This document shows, one piece after another, positions 38,836 to 52,500 of a stretch of DNA of 64,000 nt. Below the pieces are notes generated by a model that was not told the DNA's origin, did not search any database, and saw only the letters and a program-made list of their open reading frames with translations. Numbering within the stretch: position 1 is the stretch's first letter; each line of letters opens with the position of its first letter. The stretch is from Phaseolus vulgaris (taxonomy: Eukaryota; Streptophyta; Magnoliopsida; Fabales; Fabaceae). The stretch is from positions 36,693,309 through 36,757,308 of the forward strand of contig NC_023751.2 in the NCBI RefSeq assembly GCF_000499845.2, written 5' to 3'. The translations under genes and the position numbers were made by a program.

Positions 38836-39512
38836 AGTGTGTGTTTGTTTCCATGGCGGAGGAGGGAGGAGATGTTTTTTTGTGTTTGTTTCAAGGGTTT
38901 CGAGGGTGGGGGAGTGGATGGGGGAGAGGGTGACTGATTTTTTCCATTCTTCACAAAATGAAGAGATTTGTGAGGATTTATGTAGATGGTTGTATTTTAC
39001 TAAAATACCCTTATACATGCATTTTATTGCAATATCAAAATTAAATATTACATAAATTTATTTATAATTTCAAAAATATTTAATTAGACTATTAATAACA
39101 ACATACAATTATAAATAATGAAAATAAAAAAATAATAATATTAACAAAATATATATAGTTATATAAAATAATAAATGAATATAATAATAAATATTATTTT
39201 CATAAATTTTAATATATTTAATAATTTTATTTCAATTTAACACAAAAATATTTTCTATTATATTTTTTAATTTTTTATTATAAAATATAAGTAATTATGA
39301 ATGTTATATATTAAAAAATTTAATTAATTTAAACCTACACACAAAAAGAATCATAATTCATTATTCAAATCTTTTTTAATAATAAAGACAAATTTGTAAA
39401 CTTACAATAAATCGTCCTTACAAATCCTCTCTATCATCCCTCAATCCAAACAACCTCACATATCCTCTCTAATCCTCACAAATCCCCTCCCTGATCCAAA
39501 GAGGGTCTTCAT
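38836..39512. mobile_element. MITE-like element with long imperfect terminal inverted repeats
   Basis: A G-rich left end (about 38836-38990; GGAGGAGGGAGGAG, GAGATTTGTGAGGATTTAT) mirrors a C-rich right end (about 39400-39512; whose complement contains GGGAGGGGATTTGTGAGGAT and AGAGGATTTGTAAGGACG). About 400 bases of very AT-rich DNA lie between. The strand asymmetry of the two ends against an AT-rich background is striking. There is no transposase. Superfamily unknown; hAT-like or Mutator-like are possibilities. Confidence 0.5.
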
Positions 39513-39519
39513 ATCGAGT

Positions 39520-42500
39520 TTTTGTGAAGAGATAATAAGATAAGGAATCACCTTTTGTTAAAGCTAAAGCTTCCATAGTCTAGGCCTATGAACAATACTC
39601 TTCCTGCAAAAGAATCTTTGTAGTGCCTACAAATTAAAAATGCTAAAAATAAGCTAAGTGATTCCAACCTAAACCTATTCATTTCAAAATCATTTTATTT
39701 CTTTAGGATAAAACCAAACAAAAAGCTCACATTCCTTAAAAATGGAGTAAAAGAGAAACAAAATTCAAAGATGAGTTTTATGTAAAAGAATTGATGAAGA
39801 ATCTCTCACTTCATTTACTTCACTATTTTATTTCTGAAAAAATGATACTGAATATTATCTTCTTCAGGTCTTTTCTCAATTCTATTCTAAAGGCTTTATT
39901 TATTGTCTCAATACTCAAGTTTTAACTTTACAGATTCCACAACCACTTCTGAGGTTAAGAATCATTTATTTATTTTTAATTTAGCTAATTAATCTCTCAT
40001 GGGTGAATAATTCATTAAAAAAATTAACAATTTTAATTAGTTATTATTAAATTAAATTTAAGATCATTTAGAGATTAAAAATATTGATATTTAAAGTAAT
40101 TTTTATTATTAATAAAAAATTATAAAATAATTTTTATATTGATATTTAATTCATTAACTATAATAATTTTATCTATTAATATTTTAGATTTTAAATTAGT
40201 ATTAAAAGGCTAGTTGAGACTAATTTAAAATATAAAATATTAGTAACTAAAACTCAGCTAATTTAAATATAATTTAGAAATTATTTAGAAATATTTATTA
40301 ATAATAAAAATTGTTTTATAAATATAAATAATTTTTTAATTTTTAAAATAATATTTAATTTAATTAATATAATGAGTAATTATTTTTTATTTTTTATTTT
40401 GATTGTTGTATAATAATTTTTTTAGTGATTCTGGTATCGCAACTTAAATTTCTTAATAAAGTTTATCATAACATATTTAGATTTTAAGAATTACATTTAC
40501 TTACTACTAAGAAGACAAATTTGTATTATATTTTAGAGTTTTCTTAATTTGACCATATTTATAATGATAAGGCATATTTAATAACAATCATGTATATATT
40601 AATAATAAGAATAAGAATATTAAATATGAAACTTATGTTAAAATGATTTTTAATTTTCTTAGTTCTATGTTCCTTTAATTCTACCCAATAGTGTTGAAAG
40701 TTGCATGCTTTATCAACAATCACAATTAAGTAAACTTTTTATATGTTTTAACTGAGTTGAATTGGACTCAAATAAATTAAAAATTCAGAAGGAATAAATA
40801 TGAAGTTAAACTCATATCCCACCATGTCCAATGAACAACCCAATTACTATTTTTTTAGTATTTACTTTTGATGTACAAATTCTTAGAATCAAGTGTGTAA
40901 GAGTTGTCACCTCAAACATCTATTCACTTCACAAATAAAATCTTTCCATTTTCCAAAATTTGTAACGTGGGGGATAAGTAAATTATAATTATTTTTTTTT
41001 CTGTTTGTTGTTTTATTTTATTGTAATAATAATTATTATAATATGAAATATAGAGTTTAAATTATAATTTATATATATATATATATATATATATTTTTTT
41101 AATTTATCGAGATGTTTTTTAAAATTAAAATTTTATTAATTTTTAAAATGGATAATTATTAAAAAAATTATAAAATAGAAATTATGTTAAAAAAAAAATT
41201 AGTTGATATAATGACTAAATTAGATATCATTTTAAAAATTAAAAAAAAATAATTTTTAAATAATTTTTTTATTATTGTTAAATGATTTTTAAATTAATAT
41301 TTAATTAACTACCAATATTTTTACTATTAAATTTATAATCTAAATAATTGGTAGTTAAAATATTAATAATTAATTAAATATAAATTTAGAATTTATTTAA
41401 TAATAATATAAACTAATTTTTTTTTAAAATTTTTAAAATAGCCTCTATTTTAATTATTATAATAATTATTTTTTATTTTTTTAACTTTTAAAACTGTGTA
41501 AAGATTTATGATGATTTGATTTTGATGATGTGATTTTTCATATGATAAAAATTCAAAACTCCCCAAACAAACCCTGACATTTGACAACACAAGCAGTTAT
41601 CAAATCATAAGACTCATAGTGACATGACAAGAAGCAAAATGAAATTTTTATTCACTAATCATAATTAGACATAGAATCATAAAGATCAACATATACACAT
41701 AAAAAGGAAAAAGTTATTTTCTCGTGTGTTACTTATTTTCATTACTTGTATTAGTTTTGATTATATTAAGTTATTATTATTTGAAAAACTAATGTTTTTT
41801 TTTCACAATTTTCTTACACATTTTTTCATTAAAAAATGCATTATGATAAAAATAATTTCAAGCCATAACTTGTGAATTATTTTTATACATATAGGACCAA
41901 TTTATTTTAAATTTTGTTGACAATGTACAACATCATCATGGCCATTCATGTGTTTTGTCCATGTCATGATGAAACAATTTGAAACTTTTTAAGAATGAAA
42001 ATGGCAGGGACAAAAAATTTAACATTTTTTTTAAATTAAATTAAAAATAGAACTCAAATTTATCATAATAGTCATTAACATTTTGGTAATTTACACATAA
42101 ATATAAAAAATTGTAGAGAACTCTAAAAAATTGTTTTTGATATTATAGTTAATTTTTTAAGTGAAAATAAATCTTCTAGAATTTTGGCAATTATATTTTT
42201 GCTAAAAACAATTTTCCAGTTAGTTTGATGACACTAAATTCATTACTAAACAATTAGTTTGTTTGACAAAATGAACAAGTTTGCTTAATGATTTAATATA
42301 AAAAATATAAATAGTTTTAATTAATTTTCAAAATTAAAGGTAAGAAGTGAAGTGCTAATAGAATAAACTAATATTTCATAGAAGCATACAACTTAAATAC
42401 TGGACTTTTTAAATAATTTTTGAAAATTCACTCTAATTTTTTTTTAAATAATTCTTAAAAATTCACTGAAACTAAGAACATTTTATAGATTGCACTTGAA

Positions 42501-45290
42501 TTAATTTTTTATGAGTTAATTTTATAAAGCTGAATTATTGACAATATTTTTGGAATATTTAATAAAAATGATAACACTGTTGGAGATATTTTTTTTTATA
42601 AAAGCTTATATGATAAAACTATTTAATGTGAAAAGTAAATTAAATTTTTAAGATGTAAAATTATTTTTACAAATTAGTGTATTCATAAACTAATTTCATC
42701 TTATAAGGATACTTATTTTAAATCTGAAATAACAATGTATTAAACTTTACTGTCTAAATATGATTGTTTACTTTATAAGAACTAATAATAATTGTTTTCT
42801 TTTGTTGAACCTAAACCTTGAACTTTAGTAACTTTACTCTTGAAAAAGAAAGCAACCAAACCTCCATTAGTGTGTTTGTGGTGAACTTGTACCATATTGT
42901 AGAAAACTGGTTAAGATAGAGGAAAAGTAAGAACACCATTGATTCTTTGTTGTGTGTAATTTTTCAATGATTCCAATACGTTCTTGCTTTTTTGTGGGGA
43001 TATTTCCATTTCAGTAGACACATACTGTAGCATGCTGTAGTATGCATATATCCTTTAGTGGCTGCGTCCACTTACAAGCTTTTGTTTGTTTTTCTTTGTA
43101 TTATTGGCATCATAAGAAAACGTCTGCAACTAAAATTCCCCCAGTTAAGCAAGTATAGGTGTCATCAATTCTTATCAAGGGAACAATTGCAATTTTATAC
43201 AGTAATCACACTCACACGAATACTGTTACGACATAGACATATAAGTGAAGTGTTGTATAAGTATCGGTGTTTACTATGTATATTCGACACAGACATACTA
43301 TTTAAGATGTGTGTTTGAACCTTATAGTTGCATAAATAGTTGCAGAAAGAAAGAAATCATGTGACATCAATTATTTTGTTAACATAACTATCAGACAAAT
43401 TGTAATTAAAATTTCTATAGTGAAGATGTTCTTATACGTTTCTTGGTACTCATTTGTAAATAGTGATTGGTGCCTACCTCAACTAGAAGACATGTGGGGG
43501 AAGAAAAAGTAAGGAAGATTAAACATGGAAGGGTGGACAAAAGGCACCATGACATATTACACTAGATTTGGTCTGCAAAATGGGGGCATTTTCTTTGGGG
43601 GGACAATTCGGAATGGTCCTACTATGGGTACATCTACTCTTACACTCAAACAAATCTTCTTTAACTTGTAGGGTAATATTCCATTCATATTACCTTAACA
43701 CTGTTTAATCTTTCTGGTTTAAAGTAAATTACCTTAACACCAGTAGTTTTTATTTCTTTTCCTAGTTGAATATAATTCTCTACTTCATTTAGATGTTGGT
43801 TATGGCTTTCTTAATATAGAGATGTGTTATATAATAATATTTTTCACACAATCAAGTGACCCAATACAATGTACAGAGAATGCTTGCAGAAAATGTTATG
43901 TAATATATCTAAAAGAACATTTTGGGGTATCAGTGTAATTTCCTTTCCTCTTAATAAACCATGATTAGTAGTGTATTTTTTCATGTCCTTTTGTGATGTG
44001 GTTGATGATATCATGCATATCAGTTGATTAAGCATGGGAAAGAGATGCAACACTGATGCTATAATTTCATGTCATTGGTTTGATTGCTTAATTATTAGTG
44101 ACTGATTAATTATTTTAGAAACCAATGGCATGGAAACAGAATAGAAATTTTAAACTTGTTAAATTACAGCACTAGCATAGAGAAAAAGGACTAGGAGTAT
44201 GTTACACCACTTACCATGTGGCATGTGCACTTGCATAGATATTTCTTCCTCTTTTTGACAGAGAAAAAGGCATTAACAAAGAGGTTTGTGCCTCTTAAAC
44301 TGCATTCATTGGCCAATAATTATATTGGTGTCACAACTGATGGAGTCACAGAAATGCACCAAATGTCCATAATAATGATTTGAAAGCCAATCAGTCATCA
44401 ATAATGGCATTGGAAGCATGGTATATTTTTGGTAGCACTAGAAATCTCACTGCTCCAACTTGCAAATCAGTCTCAACTTCCTTGTTTTCTTGCCTCCAAA
44501 CTGCTCCAAATGGAGGCTTCATTATGTCACCAACATTAGTATTTACAGATCACAAGGAATGAGTGATAGCAAAGAGAATTTAATCAAAGCTATTAAAGTA
44601 AAATAGTTGAATTGATGCAAGAGTAAGAGTTTATTTCTTTTTTAAATGAAAAAAAAAATGTTAATTCAGATGACTCTTTAACGGTTATATGAGTGTTGAT
44701 ATGTTGACAACTTTGCACCGATCAAATTATAACTAAAAAAATAACTTTTTATTGAAATAAAACAATTTTTAAATTGTATTGATTAAATCAAAGTTGTAAA
44801 TTGGTATCTTTCGATATACAATTGTCAAAGTAACATTTTTCTTAACTCAATTAGTAGGTGATAATTGAAGGCAGATTCACCGAGAATATGATTGAGAATG
44901 AATTAGAAAGAGATATCATTTACATTATCATCTATTCATAAATTATTGTTGATATAATTTTTAAGATAATTAACCTTCTTAAAGGAAAAAACACACTAAC
45001 TTATTGTATATGGTAGTTTGTGATTAAATGATAATTTTGCATAGTTGATACAATATTTTCCCTTTAAAACTCTTTCTCTTTTTGTGAAACTAATGCTATT
45101 TAGGGTGCTTCACAATCAACAGTGAACATAGTTAATTCTCACTAGGCTTCATCCAACCTTCTTCTAAAAGGTTAAGAAGAAAAAAAAAAGTGGGAGGTTT
45201 CACTTAACAGCATGATTCATGTGCCAATTATGCATAATTATGAACTGGTGTATTACTTAGGCACAATATTTTAATATGTAACGTCATAAA
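39520..45290. other. Long AT-rich intergenic region upstream of LBO1
   Basis: No gene is recognised. Copies of the AT-rich repeat family described at 47630-48047 occur at about 40015-40410 and 41140-41470, and an (AT)n microsatellite at 41071-41094. The last 2 kb should include the LBO1 promoter. Open frames near 43058 and 44380 show no codon pattern or similarity that supports a gene. Confidence 0.4.
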
Positions 45291-45304
45291 GGTCTAAATT
45301 CCAC

Positions 45305-45312
45305 TATAAATA
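45305..45312 (+). promoter_or_regulatory. TATA box of LBO1
   Basis: TATAAATA lies 81 bases before the ATG at 45386, implying a transcription start near 45335-45342. A short ATG frame at 45317-45340 would then lie at or before the start and is probably not transcribed. Confidence 0.6.
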
Positions 45313-45385
45313 GAACATGGCTGAGAGGGTTGAGATATAGAGTAAGCAGTGTGTAGTGAAAACTGAAGGTGTAGATTCTGTTTCC

Positions 45386-46947
45386 ATGCCTCCTGTTCCT
45401 ATTTCTCCTGTCAAAGTTGGGCACATTGATGATGTCCAAGAGCTAAGAAAAACTAAGCCAAGGACAATTCCTCAAAGATTTGTACGAGACATGACAGAAA
45501 GACCAACACTTTCTACTACACCTCTCCCCCCATCAAATACTCACATGCCTGTCATTGATTTCTCTAAGTTTACCAATGGAAACAAAGAGGAAGTTCTTAG
45601 TGAAATTTTCAATCTTGCAACTGCTTGTGAAGAGTGGGGATTTTTTCAGGTGAATACCATTTGGTTCTTAGAAACACTACTACTGTTTGATAACTATTTA
45701 GACTTTCATTAACTAACCAAACTTACACATATTTTTGTCACATATTCCTTCATGGAAGCTAATGTTGATACTGGTCATTAGGTAATTAATCATGAGATTG
45801 ATCTCAATCTGGTAGAGAGAATAGAGAACCTGAGCAGGGAGTTTTTCATGCTACCTTTGGAAGAGAAACAGAAATACCCTATGGCTCCTGGTACTGTTCA
45901 AGGGTATGGACAAGCTTTTGTTTTCTCAGAGGACCAGAAGTTGGACTGGTGCAACATGTTTGCTCTTGGACTTGAACCTGAATATGTTAGGAACCCAAAT
46001 CTATGGCCAAAAAGACCAGAAAGATTCAGGTAACGTACATTGATGCTGCTCTTGAATCAAAAGTAGATTTTTATCTCACAATATAATTTTGTGTAATGAT
46101 TGAACAACAAGAAAAACACTTTTAACAACTGGGTTTAAGTTTTGTCATTTTTATTCATTTAGCCCTATTTTTTTATGTTAGTTAAAAAACTCAAACACTC
46201 ATGCAGTGAAACGGTGGAGGAGTACTCAGGAAAAATAAGGAAACTGTGCTATAATCTGTTAAAGTATATAGCTCTAGGCCTGGATTTGAAAGGGGATGTG
46301 TTTGAGAAGATGTTTGGTGTATCAGTGCAAGCTATAAGGATGAACTACTACCCTCCATGCTCCAGACCTGACCTGGTTTTGGGTCTGAGTCCCCATTCAG
46401 ATGGAAGTGCCCTCACTGTGCTGCAGCAAGCAAAGGGAGGCCCAGTGGGACTTCAGATACTCAAAGACAATACATGGGTTCCTATTCAGCCAATTCCAAA
46501 TGCTCTTGTCATTAACATTGGAGACACAATAGAAGTAAGTCCACTACTTCACTTTTTCTCTTTCCTTTTTTACTCTGTCTACAAAACTTTCAGCTACACA
46601 GTTGGTAGTTTCACTGACTTTTCTTTCCTTTTTTGATGTTTTGAACTCTTTCTCTCCTGGATTTGATCCTTATTTGCATCATGCAGGTTCTTACAAATGG
46701 AAAATACAGGAGTGTGGAGCATAGAGCAGTGGCTCATGAGGAGAAAGATAGACTCTCAATTGTGACATTTTTTGCTCCTAGCTATGATGTGGAGCTTGGT
46801 CCAATGCCAGAATTTGTGGATGAAAACCACCCATGCAAGTATAGAACATACAATCATGGAGAGTACAGTAAACACTATGTAACCAACAAGTTACAAGGGA
46901 AAAAGACACTGGACTTTGCCAAGATCCAAACCAAAAACACAAACTAG
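45386..46947 (+). CDS. LBO1: 2-oxoglutarate/Fe(II)-dependent dioxygenase, LATERAL BRANCHING OXIDOREDUCTASE
   Basis: Four exons (45386-45649, 45782-46029, 46207-46534, 46687-46947) give 366 residues; Arabidopsis LBO (At3g21420) has 364. The enzyme oxidises methyl carlactonoate late in strigolactone biosynthesis, presumably in the cytosol. The N-terminal DIOX_N part ends near 170 and includes GYGQAFVFSEDQKLDWCNMF (129-148), a signature shared with LBO. The catalytic double-stranded beta helix follows: NYYPPC (217-222), iron ligands His234 and Asp236 (PHSDG) and His292 (VEHRAV), and the 2-oxoglutarate-binding pair Arg302 and Ser304 (RLS). The C-terminus GKKTLDFAKI also matches LBO. The ATG at 45386 is chosen because MPPVPISPVKVGHIDDVQEL aligns with the LBO N-terminus. 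All active-site residues are intact. A different SRG1-like dioxygenase is the alternative, but similarity to LBO is specific and extensive. Confidence 0.92.
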
Positions 46948-46989
46948 GATGGTCCCCAACTAGCTAGGAGTACTATAATTAGACTGACT

Positions 46990-47625
46990 ATGTGTGTGTA
47001 TATAATTGTGTTCCACATAAAAGTGCATCATGGTCAAATCTCTCAATTCTATTTCTGTTGAAAAATAGGCAAAGGAATTAGTTGGGGTGATGTAGGAGAG
47101 TGTGAATGTGGGTCACATACACAAGACTCAGTGTTTCTTATTCTAAATATGCATATGCTATGCTTTCAATGGAAAATTATAGTGACATCTTATTTTATAA
47201 AGCTTTATTGCCCAACTCTAGTATGTGGACATCAATGGTCCAAAGCACATAAAAAAACCAAGAATAAAGACAGTACCATTGCTCTCTCTAGCATTTTCTC
47301 ATACGGAAAAGAAGCAAGCAATCATGTGGAGCACTTGCACACAAATATTTTATGAAAGAATCAAACAGAAGGGGATAAAATCATTGGCTGTCTTACTGTT
47401 CATAAGGGGTGAGACTTTTTCTGTGTGAGCAGAGCAAAGGGATCCCACAAGTTGTGATGGCTCATACTGATTCTCTCACCTGAAATGACATTTGGGTGCT
47501 TTAACTTAACCATTAATCAACAGTTTAATTAATAAAGTTATTCTAAACTATTCATGCATTCATTCTTCAATGTGTTTTATTTTTCAATTCCTTCTCTCAT
47601 AACTCAGAAAGTTTCAATAATGTCA
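46990..47625. other. LBO1 3' flank
   Basis: This holds the LBO1 3' UTR (length not determined) and non-coding DNA. No other gene was seen. Confidence 0.4.
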
Positions 47626-47629
47626 TTTA

Positions 47630-48047
47630 AACAAGGGAAAATAACAAACCATTCTTATAGAGATAAAAATAATTAGTCACCATATTAACTAAATTATATA
47701 TTATTCTAAACATTAAAAAATTATTTATATCTAAGGTGGTTTCAATTATTAATAAAAATTTATATCATGATTTTTAACTTGGTATTTAAATTAGCTAATA
47801 GGTTTTAATTGCTAATATTTTAAAATTTTAAATTGATCTCAATTATTTTTTTAGAAACTAATTTATAATCTAAAATATTAGTAGCTAATGACTAGATATC
47901 AATTTAAAAACAACTCTATAAATTTTTATTAATAATAAAAATTCTTTAGATACCAATAATTTTTTTAGTTTCTAATTTAGTTTAATAATAATTAATTATT
48001 TTAATTTCTAAATTTAATTGTAATTTGATAATTTTCTTGTAGTAGTG
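47630..48047. mobile_element. AT-rich CACTA-like MITE
   Basis: The right end reads TTTTCTTGTAGTAGTG (complement CACTACTACAAGAAAA), close to the CACTACAAGAAAA terminus of plant En/Spm (CACTA) elements. The left end ACAAGGGAAAATAA is a weaker match. The interior is very AT-rich and roughly palindromic, repeating motifs such as TTATTAATAAAAATT and CTAATATTTTAAA on both arms. Related stretches occur at 11600-11770, 40015-40410, 41140-41470 and 62860-63300. There is no coding capacity. Confidence 0.5.
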
Positions 48048-48737
48048 TTATTAACTATACCAATTTAAATCTTATTTACTATTAAAGAAAGAGAGTGAGA
48101 GATGAATATTTGAAAGAGTTTAAATATGAAACTTTTTGTGAAATTTACCTAAAAAAACTTCACACTAAAGAGAAGACTTGTTTGAACATGTTATTAATCA
48201 TAATCAATTATCTTCTTTGTGTATAATCAATTACTACTTTTGATAGAAACAAATAAATACCTTTTTAATAAAATAATCTTAAAAAAAGTTAACTTTCATT
48301 ATCTTTCTTCTATTTCTTCTCAGCTTTATTTTTCATTATTAATTTTTTTGTTATCTACTTGGTTTCTTTCTTTTTTTTCCTCTGTCAAACATTCCCAATG
48401 ATTAATTTAGTTTAATTAAAAGAGAGTGTATAAACAACTAAAAAGTGAAACAATATAACTTTATTTATTATTTTTAATTATGCATTATTAGAAATGAAAA
48501 AAAATAATACTCATAATTAACCATAAATAACTCGTTTATGATTATGTACATATAATACTTTAAAATACTTATTTTCTAATTAAATACTTAATTTTTTTGA
48601 ATTTTCTTACTATTTCTTTCTCACACTTCTTACCCACCAACTTTTTAGATTCTATCACCAAATGAACCAAATAAATTGAAAGAAAGCATAATCTTCCAGA
48701 GATATTTTATTTTGCCCCATTGTGAATAGTGGTAGCC

Positions 48738-48758
48738 AAGAAAGAAAGAAAGAAAGAA
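48738..48758 (+). repeat. (GAAA)n microsatellite
   Basis: About five tandem AAAG/GAAA units in intergenic DNA between LBO1 and CUL1. Confidence 0.85.
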
Positions 48759-48964
48759 TGTGAAGAAAATGTTGTTTATTTTGTCTGATTCTGATAATAG
48801 AAAGGAGGCATACAGAGAAAAAGGATGTAGCTATGTACTTTAATTGGTGGGAAGACAGTCAAAAAATAAAGGTGGAGTTGGGTGGGATGCTCTGCTCACA
48901 CTCACTAATTAGGCAACTAATTTCAGAATAACTTCTCCATAACATATTCTTAAAAACTTATTAA

Positions 48965-49512
48965 AATATATTTATAAATTCCGTGTCGAGATCTACTAAC
49001 TCGTGCAAATGACAATATATACGGGTGATTCGATAACGATCCGATCCGATAGCAAGTGATCTGATAAGACCAACAATAAGATACTATATATTACTGATGG
49101 TCCGATAAAAACCTAATAGTGAGTGACCTGACTAGACCAACAACAAACTCAGAGACTATATATTATGGATGATCCGATAACAGCCCGATAGTGAGTGACC
49201 TGACAAGGCCAACAACAAACTCATAAACTATATATTATAGATGGTCTGATAACGATCTGATAGCGAGTGACATGATAAGGCCAACAACAAATTCAAAGAC
49301 TATATATTATGGATTGTCTCATAATTGTCCGATAACGACCTAATAAGGCCAATAACAAATTCTGGTTACAATATGTTATAAAAAGCTCTGATACCATATT
49401 AGAAAATGAACTTTAAACTTAACCCAATCTTATAAAACTGACTTATAAGATGAGATTTGCATTCACTTAGATATTGTAAAATATCATTATCTCTAGTCAA
49501 TGTGAGATCTAT
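48965..49512 (-). mobile_element. TRIM-like LTR element with an amplified internal region
   Basis: On the minus strand an LTR (about 49512 to 49398) is followed by TGGTATCAGAGC (49395-49384), a perfect 12-base initiator-methionine primer-binding site. The internal region is a 72-bp tandem array (49375 to about 49026). It ends near CACGAGTTAGTAGATCTCGAC (about 49004-48984), which resembles the end of the internal region of the copy at 37330. No protein is encoded. Confidence 0.65.
49026..49375. repeat. 72-bp tandem repeat, about 4.5 copies
   Basis: Units at about 49026-49099, 49100-49171, 49172-49243, 49244-49315 and a partial one from 49316. Units 2 to 4 are exactly 72 bases long. Each carries GATAGTGAGTGACCTGA-like, CCAACAACAAA-like and ACTATATATTAT blocks in the same order. 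The array forms the internal region of the LTR element at 48965-49512. Confidence 0.9.
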
Positions 49513-49519
49513 AACCTAC

Positions 49520-52500
49520 ACATGAATTACTTTTAATTTATAAAAAAAACTAATTATAATTTTTTATTTTAAAACAATTTCCAAACATATTCTTGAGGTA
49601 TAAAATAATGCCCTAACAAAGGTGCAACATGAATATGCTGCCTAACTAAGTGGAACTAAAAGGATGAACAAAAGTACAATACAACTTCAACCATTTTTAC
49701 ACACAATCCCCAAGAGAATTATGATTATGTGTGTTTCTAACCAAGTTCAGATAATCTCTTACATAACGCGTTTATAGAATTCCACGTTTTCATCGTCATT
49801 TTATTCTTAAAATATACTTTATAACATGTGTGCACATCAAATGATGCAATTTTGCAAAACGTGGAAATAAACAGCAAATGTTAATGTTAGGTTTTGGCCG
49901 TTAAATTAATTAGGAAATGATGAAAAATTGACTAAGGTATTACCCGAAGTACGAGGTAGGAGAAAAGAATAGTGCAAACCCATTCTCCAAATTTCAGGAT
50001 TTTTGTCCCTCACATAACCCAACAATGCTTCACTCATTCTAGCATTGCAAATTTCAAAGTGTTGGGAGAAAAGGTGCATATCATAATTGTTTGGATTGTT
50101 TCGATATAGTTAATATAGTTTAGGGTTTAGGATTTAAAATTTAAAAATCGATATTAATATCTATTTAAATATACTTTCATCTTTTAATCTATCGAAACAT
50201 TATTTAAGAACAAAATCATGATGAAACTCAAAAACTACAAAATCAACAATACCTCAAATCAATAAATTTGAAGTAAGAATATTGGTGTCGTTTGTATTTA
50301 AATACTCACATTGATGATGAAAAGTAAGGAGTTTCTTTTCATTGTGAAATGGTTGAAGTGCAACCGTTTATTTTGCTTCATTCACTATTTGGTACCAAAT
50401 ATCATTTCACAAGTTGTCTATATTTTCAAAATACCACTTGAATTTAGTCATACAAAAATATCCATAGAAAATTTGAACCACTTTCTAGGCATATTCACTG
50501 CCACGAGAAAAACTAAGTGGTTCCTTTACGATCTCTTACCCACCTCTTTGTGTTTCCTATGATTTGTTTAATATAAAATACAAGAAAATGAAAAAAGAAA
50601 AAAAAAATTAAGATTAAGAGAACAATTACCTTTTCTTCCAGTTGGTTGGTCAATCTACTTTTACTCATTCTTTTTTCATAATAGTTTCACGACTCTTTTT
50701 TCATTTTTCTCCTCCTTGTAAATTTCAAGCTCGGATAGTACTTGCAAAATGTATTCCAACGCTCAAGTGAGATGTTCGGTGCAATTAATGCGTGATGAGG
50801 ATGTACTTTTTTCTCGAAATGTGTGACTATTTATATGATTATCATAAACCATTTGTTATTAGGACAGAGGGTTTTGAATCATAATTAAAAATGTATTATC
50901 TAATGTTTAATCGTAGTTTGGTTTTGTTAATCTTCTATTAGGCTTAATGATTTTGGTTATGTCGGTCGGTTTTAGTCGGATGCTGAAACCTTTATCAATA
51001 CCAGTATAATTGTTTTTTAAAACTCTTTGAAAATGAATGTTTTGTTATCTAAAATTTTTAGAGTTCACTTAAACAAATGATATGTTAATTAAAATTCAAT
51101 AAGACATACAAAGGGTAATATTTTAAAAATAATATTTTCAAGTGAAAAACGTTATTGTTTTTTTTTTCAAAGAAAATACTAAATCAAACAAAGTAAGGAG
51201 ACAAGAATTCAAATGATGTTGAACACACAAGTTCAAAACTAAACAACTAAATATCTCAACATTTTAAAGATGAATACAAAATTAGGCACAGTTTAGATTT
51301 TAGGTAACTTTCAGTAATATAGAAGTGAAGACTGTTACAAGACATAGAAAAAACTATATAGAAAACTCTTTAAGAAAAACTTTTTTATAAAGGACGTTTT
51401 AACATTGTTCTTTTGACGCAAAAATGATTGAAACTTTATTTCCATAGAATATTTTCTACATAATTAATTCGTAATTTATTATAGTACTATATATTGCAAA
51501 TATACTACACAAATACTATCTATATTCTTATATTTATTACATTAGTTTATATGATTCAATTTTTATCCAATTATTCTACCATTAATCCAAACTTCGACCC
51601 ATTGGATTGATCAATGGTCTACATTTTGTTATTTTTTTGAAAATATTTAATTAATTATCAATTTAGTTTTTGTATTCCTATACTTTGAAACCATAAAAAG
51701 CATTATTCACTGTTGAAAAAAACGACAATGCAAAATTGAGTAAAAAAATCATAGCTGTTGAAATTATACAAGTAACTTGTATGTTTTATAGAGACAATCC
51801 TATTCGAGTTCAAGATGATGGTTATGAATGGTAAAAGAATTCTTTAAAAATGAATATTTTTAGAATATAGTCTCAATCTATTTCGATTTTGATGGGAAAT
51901 TTTTTTATTGACTTAATATACTTTTAGATATGAATAATATCTAAATTTTTTAAATTAAGTATAGGAATGAAGAGATGACTATCTATATATTTGTTTTGTA
52001 TCCATCTTTTTATATATTTTTTAAATTAATAAAACACTTTTATTCTATTTGGTAATATCAAAATTTATATTAACATATTTTGATCATTAATTTCTTAACT
52101 TATTTTTAAGTTTTACTTTTTTCTATAATTATTTTATCTTTATTCAATTATTATTTGATATTTATGTAATTATAATTTATTTTTTATAGTGAAGAAAAAA
52201 ATGTATATTTTAATATTAAACATTGATAATATCACTTTTTTGTATTATGATATTTATTTTTCATAAAAAGTAATTAATACTTGAAACAATAAATACAAAT
52301 CCTCTAATATCCGTTTTTATAGAGATGAGGATAAGACACAAATTTTCATATCTATTAAATATAAACTATTAAATATAAAGGTGATAAAGTTTTTTTTAGA
52401 ACGAGGATGAGAAAGTAAATACAAAGAAAGAAGATTTTCATTTCGAAAATGAATGAGAGCGTGAAAATGATAAACGTCATCATCTCTATTTAAAATCATG

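Noticed and set aside
38783..39055. Open frame with a glycine-rich stretch
   Set aside because: It lies across the end of a MITE-like element; the composition comes from the G-rich terminal repeat, not codon selection.
43058..43318. 86-codon open frame upstream of LBO1
   Set aside because: No recognisable domain, no splice-consistent partner exons, and AT-rich composition like its surroundings.
44380..44562. 60-codon open frame in the LBO1 upstream region
   Set aside because: Short, no similarity, no promoter or exon context.
45317..45340. Eight-codon uORF before LBO1
   Set aside because: It begins only 5 bases after the TATA box and so is probably upstream of the transcription start.
45356..45385. 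N-terminal extension of LBO1 from a GTG at 45356
   Set aside because: It is not an ATG, it lies only about 20 bases after the likely transcription start, and MPPVPIS at 45386 aligns with the LBO N-terminus.
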